From contig CAZYAV010000013.1 of NCBI GenBank assembly GCA_964645785.1, positions 1 through 53,334 on the forward strand: a stretch of DNA of 53,334 bases, read 5' to 3'. Numbering within the stretch: the stretch's first letter is position 1; every line of letters starts with the position of its first letter. This document shows, one piece after another, positions 1 to 8,167 of this stretch. Both the position numbers and the translations under genes were made by a program. The notes under the pieces are model-generated. The model searched no databases. It was not told the DNA's origin and saw only the letters and a list, made by a program, of their open reading frames with translations. Source of the stretch: CALWZE01 sp964645785 (GTDB taxonomy: Bacteria > Bacillota > Clostridia > Oscillospirales > Ruminococcaceae).

Positions 1-2467
1 CGCCGTAATCGCGGATGGTCTTTTTGATGTTGACCTTCTCCTTGAGCGCGTCGATCGCGGCGATCAGGTTGTCGAGCTTTTCCTGATCGTCCTTGCCTTG
101 AATGCCGAGCGCGTCGGCGACCTGCGCATAGCGCGCGAGGGTGTGCGGATAGGCATACTGCGGGAAGGTGCCCATCTTGGCCGGCGTCTCGCTCGCGTTG
201 AAGCGCAGCACCTCGTCGATCATGAGGGCGTTGGCGACGCCGTGGGGGAGATGGTGGAACGCGCCGAGCTTATGCGCCATCGAGTGGCAGATGCCGAGGA
301 AGGCGTTGGCGAACGCCATGCCCGCCATGGTGGAGGCGTTGGCCATCTGCTCGCGCGCTTCGGGGTCGTTGGGGCCGTTGTCGTAGGCGCGGGGCAGATA
401 TTTGAAGATCAGCTTGAGCGATTCAAGCGCGAGGCCGTCGGTGAAGGGGGTCGCGAGCATGGCGGCGTAAGCCTCCAGCGCGTGGGTCATGGCGTCGATG
501 CCCGAGGCGCTGGTGAGGCCCTTCGGCATATTCATCATCAGGTCGGCGTCGATAATGGCCATATTGGGCAGCAGCTCATAGTCGGCGAGAGGATATTTGA
601 CGCCGGTCGTCTCGTCGGTGATCACGGCGAACGGCGTCACCTCGGAGCCGGTGCCCGCGGAGGTCGGCACGGCGATGAAATAGGCCTTCTCTCCCATCTT
701 CGGGAAGGTGTAGACGCGCTTGCGAATATCGACGAACCGCATGGCCATATCCATGAAGTCCACCTCGGGGTGCTCATAGAGGACCCACATGATCTTGCCC
801 GCGTCCATCGCGGAGCCGCCGCCCAGCGCGAGGATGCAGTCGGGCTCAAAGGCGCGCATCGCCGCCGCGCCCTCCTTGGCGCAGGCAAGGGTCGGATCCG
901 GCGCGACATTCCAGAACGCCGTGTGGCGGATGCCCATCTCGTCGAGCTTGTCGGTGACGGGCTTGATATAGCCGTTGTTATACAGGAACGAGTCGGTGAC
1001 GATGAACACCTTTTGCTTGCCCATGACATGCTTCAGCTCGTCGAGGGCGACGGGCAGGCAGCCCTTTTTCATATAAACCTTCTGCGGCGTGCGGAACCAG
1101 AGCATGTTCTCTCTCCTCTCGGCGACGGTCTTGATATTCAGCAGATGCTTGACGCCCACATTCTCGGACACCGAGTTGCCGCCCCAGGAGCCGCAGCCGA
1201 GGGTCAGCGAGGGCGCGAGCTTAAAGTTATAGAGGTCGCCGATGCCGCCCTGCGAGGAGGGGGTGTTGACCAGAATGCGGCAGGTCTTCATCCGCGCCGC
1301 GAACGTGTCCAGCTTGGCCTTCTGGGTGATCGGGTCGAGGTAGACCGAGGAGGTGTGCCCGTAGCCGCCGTCCGCAATCAGCCGCTCGGCCTTGTCGAGC
1401 GCCTCGTCAAAGGTGGCGGCGCGGTACATCGCCAGCACGGGGGAGAGCTTTTCGTGCGCGAATTCCTCCGAAAGGTCGACGCTCTCGACCTCGCCGATGA
1501 GGATTTTGGTCGACGCGGGGACGGTGACCCCGCTCAGCTCGGCGATCTTTGTCGCGGGCTGGCCGACGATCTTTGCGTTGAGCGCGCCGTTGATGATGAT
1601 GGTCTTGCGCACCTTTTCCAGCTCCGGCTCGCTCAGGAAGTGGCAGCCGCGCGCCGCAAACTCCGCCTTGACCCGGTCGTAGACCCCGTCCAGCACGATG
1701 CAGCTCTGCTCGGAGGCGCAGATCATGCCGTTGTCAAAGGTCTTGGAATGGATGATCGAGTTGACCGCCACCAGCAGGTCGGCGCTGTCGTCGATGATGG
1801 CGGGGGTGTTGCCCGCGCCGACGCCGAGCGCCGGCTTGCCGGAGGAGTACGCCGCCTTGACCATGCCGGGGCCGCCGGTTGCAAGGATGATGTCCGCCTC
1901 CTTCATGACCGCGTTGGTCAGCTCAAGGCTGGGCTGGTCTATCCAGGCGATGATGCCCTCGGGCGCGCCGGCCGCAACCGCCGCGTCCAGCACGACCCTG
2001 GCCGCGGCGATGGTGCTGTTTTTGGCGCGCGGGTGCGGGCTGATGATAATGCCGTTGCGGGTTTTGAGCGAGATGAGGGTTTTGAAAATCGCCGTGGAGG
2101 TCGGGTTGGTGGTGGGGATAACCGCCGCGATGACCCCGATGGGCTCGGCGATTTTTTTGATGCCGAACGCCGGATCCTCCTCCAGCACGCCGCAGGTTTT
2201 GGTGCTGCGGTAGGCGTTGTAGATATATTCGGCGGCGTAGTGGTTTTTGATGACCTTGTCCTCCACGACCCCCATGCCGGTCTCCTCAACCGCAAGCTTG
2301 GCGAGCGGGATACGCGCCTTGTTTGCGGCCGTCGCAGCGGCGAGGAAAATCGCGTCGACCTGCTCCTGCGTATAGGTGGCAAACCTGCGCTGCGCCTCGC
2401 GCACCCGCGAAAGGGCGGCCGCAAGCGTTTCGGGGCTGTCCACCAATGGAAGGGTTTTCTCACTCAT
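1..2467 (-). CDS. adhE: Bifunctional acetaldehyde-CoA/alcohol dehydrogenase AdhE (3' end cut by window)
   Basis: This enzyme reduces acetyl-CoA to acetaldehyde and then to ethanol in the cytoplasm, regenerating NAD+ in fermentation. The visible 822 residues begin MSEKTLPLVD. An N-terminal aldehyde dehydrogenase domain carries the catalytic Cys near residue 250 in NGMICASEQS. A C-terminal iron-dependent alcohol dehydrogenase domain carries GGGSAMDAGK near residue 546 and the metal-binding histidines in HSMAHKLGAFHHLPHG near residue 734. The family is about 870 residues, so roughly 50 C-terminal residues lie outside the window. The ATG at 2465-2467 follows an AGGAG ribosome site. The upstream DNA carries a promoter and two Rex-like operators, so redox control by NADH/NAD+ is expected. 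Confidence 0.97.
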   Translation of the reverse strand, partial: MSEKTLPLVDSPETLAAALSRVREAQRRFATYTQEQVDAIFLAAATAANKARIPLAKLAVEETGMGVVEDKVIKNHYAAEYIYNAYRSTKTCGVLEEDPAFGIKKIAEPIGVIAAVIPTTNPTSTAIFKTLISLKTRNGIIISPHPRAKNSTIAAARVVLDAAVAAGAPEGIIAWIDQPSLELTNAVMKEADIILATGGPGMVKAAYSSGKPALGVGAGNTPAIIDDSADLLVAVNSIIHSKTFDNGMICASEQSCIVLDGVYDRVKAEFAARGCHFLSEPELEKVRKTIIINGALNAKIVGQPATKIAELSGVTVPASTKILIGEVESVDLSEEFAHEKLSPVLAMYRAATFDEALDKAERLIADGGYGHTSSVYLDPITQKAKLDTFAARMKTCRILVNTPSSQGGIGDLYNFKLAPSLTLGCGSWGGNSVSENVGVKHLLNIKTVAERRENMLWFRTPQKVYMKKGCLPVALDELKHVMGKQKVFIVTDSFLYNNGYIKPVTDKLDEMGIRHTAFWNVAPDPTLACAKEGAAAMRAFEPDCILALGGGSAMDAGKIMWVLYEHPEVDFMDMAMRFVDIRKRVYTFPKMGEKAYFIAVPTSAGTGSEVTPFAVITDETTGVKYPLADYELLPNMAIIDADLMMNMPKGLTSASGIDAMTHALEAYAAMLATPFTDGLALESLKLIFKYLPRAYDNGPNDPEAREQMANASTMAGMAFANAFLGICHSMAHKLGAFHHLPHGVANALMIDEVLRFNASETPAKMGTFPQYAYPHTLARYAQVADALGIQGKDDQEKLDNLIAAIDALKEKVNIKKTIRDYG

Positions 2468-2506
2468 GATTGCTTTCTCCTAATGCGTAAAATTGCGTCG
2501 GTCAAT

Positions 2507-2524
2507 TTGTCAAACAATTAACAA
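2507..2524. promoter_or_regulatory. Rex-like operator 1 (downstream of adhE promoter)
   Basis: TTGTCAAACAATTAACAA differs from the clostridial Rex consensus TTGTTAA-N4-TTAACAA at one position. It lies between the putative start site and the adhE start codon, where a bound repressor would block transcription. Rex senses the NADH/NAD+ ratio and commonly controls adhE. No rex gene is in the window. Confidence 0.75.
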
Positions 2525-2539
2525 TCTCTTGCCGCCCTC

Positions 2540-2568
2540 AGCGTACCACAGAACCGGCGGGAATTCAA
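2540..2568 (-). promoter_or_regulatory. Putative adhE promoter
   Basis: On the minus strand, TTGAAT (2563-2568) and TACGCT (2540-2545) are separated by 17 bases, and a TGTGG extended -10 precedes the hexamer. The same TGTGG extension precedes perfect TATAAT boxes elsewhere in the window. Transcription would start about 65 bases upstream of adhE. Confidence 0.5.
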
Positions 2569-2575
2569 GGGAAAA

Positions 2576-2593
2576 TTGTCACAAAAATAACAA
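2576..2593. promoter_or_regulatory. Rex-like operator 2 (upstream of adhE promoter)
   Basis: TTGTCACAAAAATAACAA has three mismatches to TTGTTAA-N4-TTAACAA. It sits just upstream of the -35 element and 69 bases from operator 1, so the two sites flank the promoter. It is weaker than operator 1. Confidence 0.5.
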
Positions 2594-3060
2594 TTTCCGC
2601 AAAATCGGGATATCCGATAAATTAAACTGCGCGGGACAACCGGTTTTGTGCGTTCTGACGGGGCGCCGTCCCCGCGGTGCAACCTGCACTGCCGCACGTC
2701 GCCGCGACAGGGCAGGGGCGGCGGGAACGGTACCCCACAGTTTATTAAAAAATAGACGATGGTTTCCTTATACCTTAACAAATTATAGAGTAAACCGGAG
2801 GCAGGGCGCCGGCTTTTATGATAACGGAGGTTAGGGACAGCCGGATCCGGGCGCCTCGCAGGCAGCGGAGGCTGCCGCAGAAAAAGCCTGCGCCGCGGGT
2901 GGAAATCAACCGAATCTATCCGTCGGGCATCGAATCCGGCAGGCGCGGCGGAACCGTCAAAAGCATGGGGAAAAATGCTCGCGCGCCGGAAATTTTCAGG
3001 AAGCGGGTTTGGAATTTCGATCCGCACCGTTGACGATGGGGAGCGGTTTTATTATGATAA
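2594..3060. other. Intergenic stretch without a recognisable gene
   Basis: Open frames here have no plausible protein content or ribosome sites. An AT-rich tract near 2745-2800 could hold a promoter, but I see no clear -35/-10 pair. Confidence 0.5.
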
Positions 3061-3076
3061 GGAGGGGATTCAAACG

Positions 3077-3259
3077 ATGGCGAAAGAGTGGGAGACCGGT
3101 ATAGCGCCGGAGCTTTTGGACAGGTTTGCGTTTTATAACTACGGACATGCGCTGGAGATTCTCCGGCAGGCGTTCCCGCAGGAGTGGCGCGAGATACAGG
3201 ACTGCCTGCGCGGGCTGAAAACGGTTTCCGGGCGCTCTCGCCGGCTGCGGCCGGATTAA
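3077..3259 (+). pseudogene. Remnant of a BglII-like type II restriction endonuclease (N-terminal fragment)
   Basis: A 60-residue frame starts at ATG 3077 behind a strong GGAGGGG ribosome site. Residues 15-45 include YNYGHALEILRQAFPQEWREI. This resembles the N-terminus of BglII, which has YNHADEIL followed by LWKEIEETL (from memory of the published sequence). BglII is about 220 residues, so the nuclease core is missing, and the last 14 residues are basic and unrelated. No partner methyltransferase is visible. I infer a decayed gene, although a short expressed peptide cannot be excluded. Confidence 0.5.
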
Positions 3260-3315
3260 CGCATTTGGGCGGGTCGCCGTGCGGGCGGCCGCTTTGTGTG
3301 GGCAAATTTTGTATA

Positions 3316-3352
3316 AAAGCCCCCGGCGCGGAGTTTCCGCGCCGGGGGCTTT
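3316..3352. terminator. Bidirectional rho-independent terminator
   Basis: A perfect 17-base stem with a 3-base loop, rich in GC and flanked by A and T runs, separates the restriction-enzyme remnant from the convergent gene on the minus strand. Confidence 0.9.
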
Positions 3353-3424
3353 CTGTTGTGCGGTTCTGCGCGGCGGTGCCGGCGGTTCTGCCAGCCCCGG
3401 CAAGGCCACGGCCGGGCGCACCGC

Positions 3425-3766
3425 TCAGACAATCGTTGTGGCGATGGTGAGGGAGGGCTGGGTGGTGTCGACGCGGGTGTACTGCACCGTGACGGGCTGC
3501 TCGCACTCCACGACCATCGCGTAGGGCACGCCGCGTGGAATCGTTTTCCCGTCCTTATTGGCGAGCTTGTCCAGCCGGATGTGCAGCGTCCGCTGCGCGC
3601 CCACCTGTACGGCGAAGCCGTCGAGCGGGTCGCAATCCTCAAAATACAGGGTCAGGGTGACATCGACGGCGGTTTTGCCGGTGTTCAGGACGCAGACAGC
3701 CTCGTGACTCACGTATTCGCCGTGATCCTCAACCGGCCAGAAGCAGTCGGGAATATACCATTTCAT
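3425..3766 (-). CDS. Sensory rhodopsin transducer (ASRT, DUF1362) family protein
   Basis: This 113-residue soluble protein matches the family of the Anabaena sensory rhodopsin transducer. Shared features are a YVSHEAVCVLN segment near residue 17, a beta-rich core, a TLHIRLDKL segment and a C-terminal VTVQYTRVDT motif that parallels VVQHTRLDS in the Anabaena protein. The family forms small beta-sandwich oligomers. Outside rhodopsin-bearing bacteria its role is not settled, although it often occurs near sugar genes. No rhodopsin gene is in the window, and the gene sits beside the LacI-led sugar locus, so a carbohydrate-related role is inferred. The ATG follows AAGGAG at nine bases. It shares the terminator at 3316-3352. 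Confidence 0.8.
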   Translation of the reverse strand: MKWYIPDCFWPVEDHGEYVSHEAVCVLNTGKTAVDVTLTLYFEDCDPLDGFAVQVGAQRTLHIRLDKLANKDGKTIPRGVPYAMVVECEQPVTVQYTRVDTTQPSLTIATTIV

Positions 3767-3913
3767 CAGAAAAAGCTCCTTTCGGTGGATTTTCCTCTAT
3801 TGTAAAACCCGCAGGACAGGAAAGCAACGTCAAAACCGGAAATTTAGAACAAATTCGAAGGAGTTTGTCGGTTTCGCACAAGATTCAAGCACATTTTTCA
3901 GTAAAACGCCATC

Positions 3914-3942
3914 TTGAATCGGAAATTTTGCGCTGATATAAT
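3914..3942 (+). promoter_or_regulatory. Promoter of the LacI-family regulator gene
   Basis: TTGAAT (3914-3919), a 17-base spacer and a perfect TATAAT (3937-3942). The predicted start site falls on the operator that follows, consistent with autoregulation. Confidence 0.8.
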
Positions 3943-3951
3943 GGAAAACAA

Positions 3952-3968
3952 GGAAAACGTTTGCAACC
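3952..3968. promoter_or_regulatory. Putative LacI-family operator (autoregulatory)
   Basis: GGAAAACGTTTGCAACC has the central CG and the AAACGTTT core typical of LacI-family operators. It lies about 10 bases after the TATAAT box. A near copy, GGAAAACGATTGCC, lies between ulaE and araD, and related GGAAAACGG elements precede the isomerase gene. Confidence 0.6.
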
Positions 3969-4014
3969 GGGCAATCCCAATTTGCATGGTTTTTGTTCGA
4001 TTGGAGTGATAAGC

Positions 4015-5079
4015 ATGGCAGATATCAGGGATGTTGCACGGCAGGCGGGCGTGAGTATATCGACCGTATCACGGGTGATGAACGGTTCCAAGGCGGTAAG
4101 CGACGAGCTGCGGACAAAGGTCGAGCAGGCGATTACCGACCTGAGCTATCGCGCAAACAGTGTTGCGCAGGGGCTGAAGGTTTCAAAAACAAATAAAATC
4201 GCGATGATTATCACCGCCGTGTCCCGCACCTTTTTTACAACGGTGATTGAGGGCGCAAGCGAGGAGGCGGAGCGGCTGGGCTACTCGCTGCTCATCGCGG
4301 AGACCCACGACAAGCTCGACCGGGAGATGGAGATTGTGGAGTCGTTCGTCTCCCAGTGGGTGGACGGCATCATCCTCGCTTCAAGCGCGTACGGGCACGA
4401 CGCGAAAACCCTGCAATATGTGCAACGGCTGGAAGCGCTTGAGAAAAAGGGGAACAGGATTCCGGTGATTACCCTTGAATACGCGCTGGACAGCCCCAGC
4501 ATCGACGCGGTTGTCGTCGATTACGAAAAGTCGGCCTGCGACGCGACAAAATATCTGCTGAAGCTCGGCCGCAGGAAAATCGCGCACATCTCTCTTCCGA
4601 AAAACCACCGCATCGGGTCGATGCGCATTGCCGGCTTCAAGCGCGCGCACGAGGAGTTCGGCGTCCCGTATGACGCGACCCACATTCTGGAGGGGGATTA
4701 CACAACCTATTCCGGCTACCGCGTCACAAGGCAGCTGCTGCTGGAGCGGCACGACATAGACGCCATTTTCTGCGCAAACGACCAGATGGCCGTCGGCGCA
4801 ATCAAGGCCTGCGAGGAACAGCGGGTCTCCGTTCCCGGCAAGATCGCCATTGTCGGCAACGACGATATCTTCCCCGCGTCGATCGTCAGCCCGTCGCTGA
4901 CTTCCATCAATGTGCCGAAGTACGAAATCGGCGCGGTGGCGGTGCGCCGGATGCATGAGCTGCTTGAGCAGGGCAACGCGAGAAACGCCCGCCAGATCAT
5001 CACCCTCTCCACCAACCTGGAGGAGCGGGAGAGCACCAACAAAAACGCGCAGTGGAACCTGCGTCTGCTGGATTGGTGA
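4015..5079 (+). CDS. LacI-family transcriptional regulator of the sugar locus
   Basis: The 354-residue protein has an N-terminal helix-turn-helix (MADIRDVARQAGVSISTVSR and the following hinge helix, residues 1-55) and a periplasmic-binding-protein-like effector domain (about 60-340) that should bind a sugar or sugar phosphate. ATG 4015 was chosen because the canonical ADIRDVA start follows at once and GGAGTG lies upstream. The frame is open further upstream but without family content. It is followed by the isomerase gene in the same direction and probably regulates this cluster, itself included. The effector is unknown; a pentose such as L-lyxose or L-xylulose is the inference. Confidence 0.93.
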   Translation: MADIRDVARQAGVSISTVSRVMNGSKAVSDELRTKVEQAITDLSYRANSVAQGLKVSKTNKIAMIITAVSRTFFTTVIEGASEEAERLGYSLLIAETHDKLDREMEIVESFVSQWVDGIILASSAYGHDAKTLQYVQRLEALEKKGNRIPVITLEYALDSPSIDAVVVDYEKSACDATKYLLKLGRRKIAHISLPKNHRIGSMRIAGFKRAHEEFGVPYDATHILEGDYTTYSGYRVTRQLLLERHDIDAIFCANDQMAVGAIKACEEQRVSVPGKIAIVGNDDIFPASIVSPSLTSINVPKYEIGAVAVRRMHELLEQGNARNARQIITLSTNLEERESTNKNAQWNLRLLDW

Positions 5080-5111
5080 ACGGCCGAGAACGGCTTTCTC
5101 TGCGCAAAACG

Positions 5112-5129
5112 GGGGAAAACGGTTTCCCC
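5112..5129. promoter_or_regulatory. Palindromic GGAAAACGG element upstream of the isomerase gene
   Basis: GGGGAAAACGGTTTCCCC is an inverted repeat containing the AAAACG core of the other putative LacI operators. A second GGGAAAACGGCGTT follows at 5157. As RNA it could also be a short terminator of the regulator gene, but no T run follows, so an operator reading is slightly preferred. Confidence 0.4.
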
Positions 5130-5272
5130 TTCGCGGCGCCGTGACGCGCTCCATACGGGAAAACGGCGTTGGCTTTTGCGGGCAAGCCGCTGTTATTATG
5201 ATTAAGTTATTGTGGAAGAGACAGGCAGGGAATATCGAACCCTTTTAATTGAGACAGGAGGGACTGAAGAAA

Positions 5273-6499
5273 ATGTCCAAGATTGAAAATGGTTATCAGG
5301 TTGCAAAGGAGCTGTATGCCGAGCACGGCGTCGACACCGACGCGGCGCTCAAAAAGCTGGCGCAGATTCCGGTCAGCGTCCACTGCTGGCAGATCGACGA
5401 CCTTTCGGGGTTTGAAAACCCCGACCGCGGGCTGAGCGGCGGCATCGCCGCGACCGGCAGCGACCCCAGCAAGGCGAGGAACAAAGAGGAGTTCATGACC
5501 AACCTCACCAAGGCGCTCTCGCTGGTGCCGGGGCACAACAAGCTTGCGCTGCACGCGATTTATCTGGACAACGGCGGCAAAAACATCGACCGCGACCAGA
5601 TTGAGCCGGAGCACTTTGCGAGCTGGGTCGATTATGCGAAGGAGCACAAAATCGGCCTCGACTTCAACCCCACCTATTTCAGCCACGACAAGGCGGACAC
5701 CAACTTCACCCTGGCGAGCTACGATAAGTCCATCCGCGATTTCTGGATCGAGCACGGCAAACGCTGCCGCAAAATCGGCGCGTATTTCGGCCGCGAGATG
5801 GGCGAAAGCTGCATCACCAACCACTGGATCCCGGACGGCTACAAGGACTACACGGTCGACAAGCTGAAGCACCGCGAGCTGCTGGTAGACAGCCTCGACC
5901 AGATCTTCGCGGAGCCGATCGACCGCAAATACAACATCGACTCGGTCGAGAGCAAGGTGTTCGGGCTGGGCATCGAGAGCTACACCGTCGGCTCGCACGA
6001 GTTTTACACCAACTACGCCGCCATCCGCGATAACTGCATCGTCTGCATGGATATGGGGCACTATCACCCGACCGAGGTCGTCTCGGCCAAGCTGACCAGC
6101 TACCTCGCCTTTGGACGGGAGGTCATGCTGCATGTCAGCCGCCCGGTGCGCTGGGACTCCGACCATGTGGTCGCGCTGGACGACGAACTCAAGGAAGTCA
6201 TGCTTGAAATCGCGCGCCATAACGCGTTTGACAAGATTCACATCGGCACCGACTATTTCGACGGCTCGATCAACCGCATCGCCGCAACCGCCATCGGCGC
6301 GCGCAATGTCAAAAAGGCGCTGCTTTACGCGCTGCTGGAGCCGACCGCCGAGCTGGAGGCGTATGAGGAGAAGGACGACCTTGTCAGCCGCTTCGCCTAT
6401 GTGGAGGAGAGCAAGACGCTGCCGTTCGGGCTTGTGTGGGATATGTTCTGCGAGCAGCAGGGCGTTCCGGGCAGCGACTGGCTCAAGACCGTGCTCTGA
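5273..6499 (+). CDS. rhaA: L-rhamnose isomerase family sugar isomerase (possible L-lyxose isomerase)
   Basis: The 408-residue protein aligns along its whole length with E. coli RhaA: PVSVHCWQIDD, GGIAATG, HAIYLDN, GLDFNPTYFSH, VESKVFGLGIESYTVGS, DMGHYHPTE and HVSRPVRWDSDHVV are all recognisable. These form a metal-dependent TIM-barrel aldose-ketose isomerase. RhaA enzymes convert L-rhamnose to L-rhamnulose and are also known to isomerise L-lyxose to L-xylulose. The locus lacks rhamnulokinase and rhamnulose-1-P aldolase but contains L-xylulokinase and both pentulose-5-P epimerases, so L-lyxose or a similar pentose is the more likely substrate here. ATG 5273 follows AGGAGGG. Confidence 0.9.
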   Translation: MSKIENGYQVAKELYAEHGVDTDAALKKLAQIPVSVHCWQIDDLSGFENPDRGLSGGIAATGSDPSKARNKEEFMTNLTKALSLVPGHNKLALHAIYLDNGGKNIDRDQIEPEHFASWVDYAKEHKIGLDFNPTYFSHDKADTNFTLASYDKSIRDFWIEHGKRCRKIGAYFGREMGESCITNHWIPDGYKDYTVDKLKHRELLVDSLDQIFAEPIDRKYNIDSVESKVFGLGIESYTVGSHEFYTNYAAIRDNCIVCMDMGHYHPTEVVSAKLTSYLAFGREVMLHVSRPVRWDSDHVVALDDELKEVMLEIARHNAFDKIHIGTDYFDGSINRIAATAIGARNVKKALLYALLEPTAELEAYEEKDDLVSRFAYVEESKTLPFGLVWDMFCEQQGVPGSDWLKTVL

Positions 6500-6531
6500 G
6501 CATTGCTTTTAAAGAAAGAGGTTAGCAACTG

Positions 6532-7494
6532 ATGGACAAACGAATTCAAATTCCCGATACGGAGCTGTCGCTCTTCCCGATTGGGCTGGGCACCGTGGAC
6601 GCGGGGCTGCGCTGGGACGGCGCGGACGCGGACAGAATCTTCGACGCGTACTGCGACCTTGGCGGCAACCTGATTGACAGCGCGCATGTTTATTCGGACT
6701 GGGTGCCCGGCGAAATCGCCCGCAGCGAGCGGGTGGTGGGCGACTGGCTCTCCCGCAGCAAAAAGCGGGACAAAATCGTCCTGATTACCAAGGGCGGCCA
6801 CCCCGACATGACCCCGAAGGAGCCGGACATGTTCGCCTCCCGCTGCTCCCGCGAGGAGATGGTGAGCGACATCAACGCCTCGCTCAAGCAGCTGCGCACC
6901 GACTATATCGACCTGTATTTCTACCACAGGGACGACAAGCGGTTCTCGGTTGAAGAGGAAATCGAGACGATGGAGAGCTTCGTCAAGGAGGGTAAGATCC
7001 GTTACTACGGCTGCTCCAACTGGACGGTGGAGCGGATGCTGGAGGCGGACAAATACTGCAAGGCAAAGGGCTATCGCGGTTTTGTGGCCGACCAGAGCCT
7101 GCTCAACGTGGGCATGAAGTACATGAACCCGATGCCCGACCCGACCCTCGCGTACACCAAGGGCGCCGCGTACCAGTACCACATCGACAACCCGCGCAAC
7201 CTGATGATGCCGTACATGGGCGTTTGCAGCGGTTTCTTCTACATCCTGAAGGGCAAGGGCGAGGACGCGGTGCGCAGCTCCAACTACTACACCGAGGGCA
7301 ACCTCAAGGTGGCCGCGCGCCTGGACGAGCTGTGCAAAAAGTACGGCTGCACCCTGACGCAGGCGATTCTCGGCTTCTTCTTCACCCGCGAATTCAGCTG
7401 CATTCCTCTTTACGGCCCGGCGGTGCCCGAGCACATGCAGGACGCGGCGGGCACGCTGGACGTCCCGTTCGTCAAAGAGGATTACGAGATCTGA
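6532..7494 (+). CDS. Aldo/keto reductase
   Basis: This 320-residue protein is a TIM-barrel NAD(P)H-dependent oxidoreductase. The family tetrad is visible: Asp in NLIDSAHVYSDW near residue 49, Tyr in the same segment, Lys in LITKGGHP near residue 86 and His in LYFYHRDD near residue 127. The GCSNW and FSCIPLYGP segments belong to cofactor binding. It starts 32 bases after the isomerase stop behind AGAGG, so it is probably cotranscribed. It could reduce or oxidise the sugar or a breakdown product; the substrate cannot be read from the sequence. Confidence 0.9.
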   Translation: MDKRIQIPDTELSLFPIGLGTVDAGLRWDGADADRIFDAYCDLGGNLIDSAHVYSDWVPGEIARSERVVGDWLSRSKKRDKIVLITKGGHPDMTPKEPDMFASRCSREEMVSDINASLKQLRTDYIDLYFYHRDDKRFSVEEEIETMESFVKEGKIRYYGCSNWTVERMLEADKYCKAKGYRGFVADQSLLNVGMKYMNPMPDPTLAYTKGAAYQYHIDNPRNLMMPYMGVCSGFFYILKGKGEDAVRSSNYYTEGNLKVAARLDELCKKYGCTLTQAILGFFFTREFSCIPLYGPAVPEHMQDAAGTLDVPFVKEDYEI

Positions 7495-7567
7495 CCCAAC
7501 GATCGCACGGCGCACAGCGCCCTGACCGATAAAAACACAATGGATAAACTGAAAAGGAGCTGACATC

Positions 7568-8077
7568 ATGGCTGAGAAAGATTACGGTCCCGGCAAGAAG
7601 GCTACATACACCTATGAGGAGGCGCGCGAGTACCTCGTCAGCGCGATGAAGGATCGCGCAAAGACCCTGGGCGCGTTTTACAAGGTGATGCCCCGCGAGC
7701 TGTTCCACGAGTATGCGACCAAGGCGCTGTTTGAGTACGGCGCGATGAAGGCCGACCGCATCAAGGAGAAGAACAGCCCGAAGTCCTTCGCGGATTTCCT
7801 CATTTCCTGCAACAGCGTTGCGAACACCTGCGCGATCGGCAACTCTGTGCTGAGCGAGACCGACGACGAGGTTGTCGTGCACATGGACGGCAGCTGCGCG
7901 CTGGTTGAGGGCTGGCGCGAGATGGGTCTGAGCGACGAGGAGGTCGATTACCTCTGCCAGGTGCAGTGCTATGGCGACTATGGCCACACCGACGCGGCCG
8001 GCTGCAAGGGCGAGTGGCTCTGCACAAGCGCGGGCGGCAAAACCACATACTGCGATTTCAAGATCACCCGGAAATAA
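7568..8077 (+). CDS. Small protein of the L-2-amino-thiazoline-4-carboxylic acid (ATC) hydrolase-like family
   Basis: The 169-residue soluble protein has an alpha-helical first half (AREYLVSAMKDRAKTLGAFY) and a Cys-containing C-terminal half with VHMDGSCALVEGWREMGL, LCQVQCYGDYGH and a closing TTYCDFKI. This layout, with a Cys before a helix and a final CDF-type strand, is that of the ATC hydrolase family, whose founder makes cysteine from a thiazoline. Most clostridial members are uncharacterised. The gene has its own AAAGGAG ribosome site and lies between an aldo/keto reductase and the ABC transporter. Family assignment is from motif memory and is moderate; the role here is unknown. Confidence 0.5.
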   Translation: MAEKDYGPGKKATYTYEEAREYLVSAMKDRAKTLGAFYKVMPRELFHEYATKALFEYGAMKADRIKEKNSPKSFADFLISCNSVANTCAIGNSVLSETDDEVVVHMDGSCALVEGWREMGLSDEEVDYLCQVQCYGDYGHTDAAGCKGEWLCTSAGGKTTYCDFKITRK

Positions 8078-8167
8078 TTCCGGCTCGCAGGCACGGCGGG
8101 CAGGCGCCCGCTCCTAACTTCCGATCCAAATTTTTTATTGGATATAATTTCTAAAAGGAGAGACATC

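Noticed and set aside
98..2521. An 807-codon open frame antisense to adhE, and similar long frames antisense to rhaA, liv, lyxK, the flavodiiron gene, proS and others
   Set aside because: They are products of high GC and codon bias. Their translations are Arg/Val/His-rich with no family motifs, and the opposite strand encodes full, recognisable proteins with ribosome sites.
5273..6499. Ordinary L-rhamnose operon
   Set aside because: The kinase is LyxK-like, no rhamnulose-1-P aldolase is present, and both pentulose-5-P epimerases are, so a pentose route fits better. The isomerase may still act on rhamnose.
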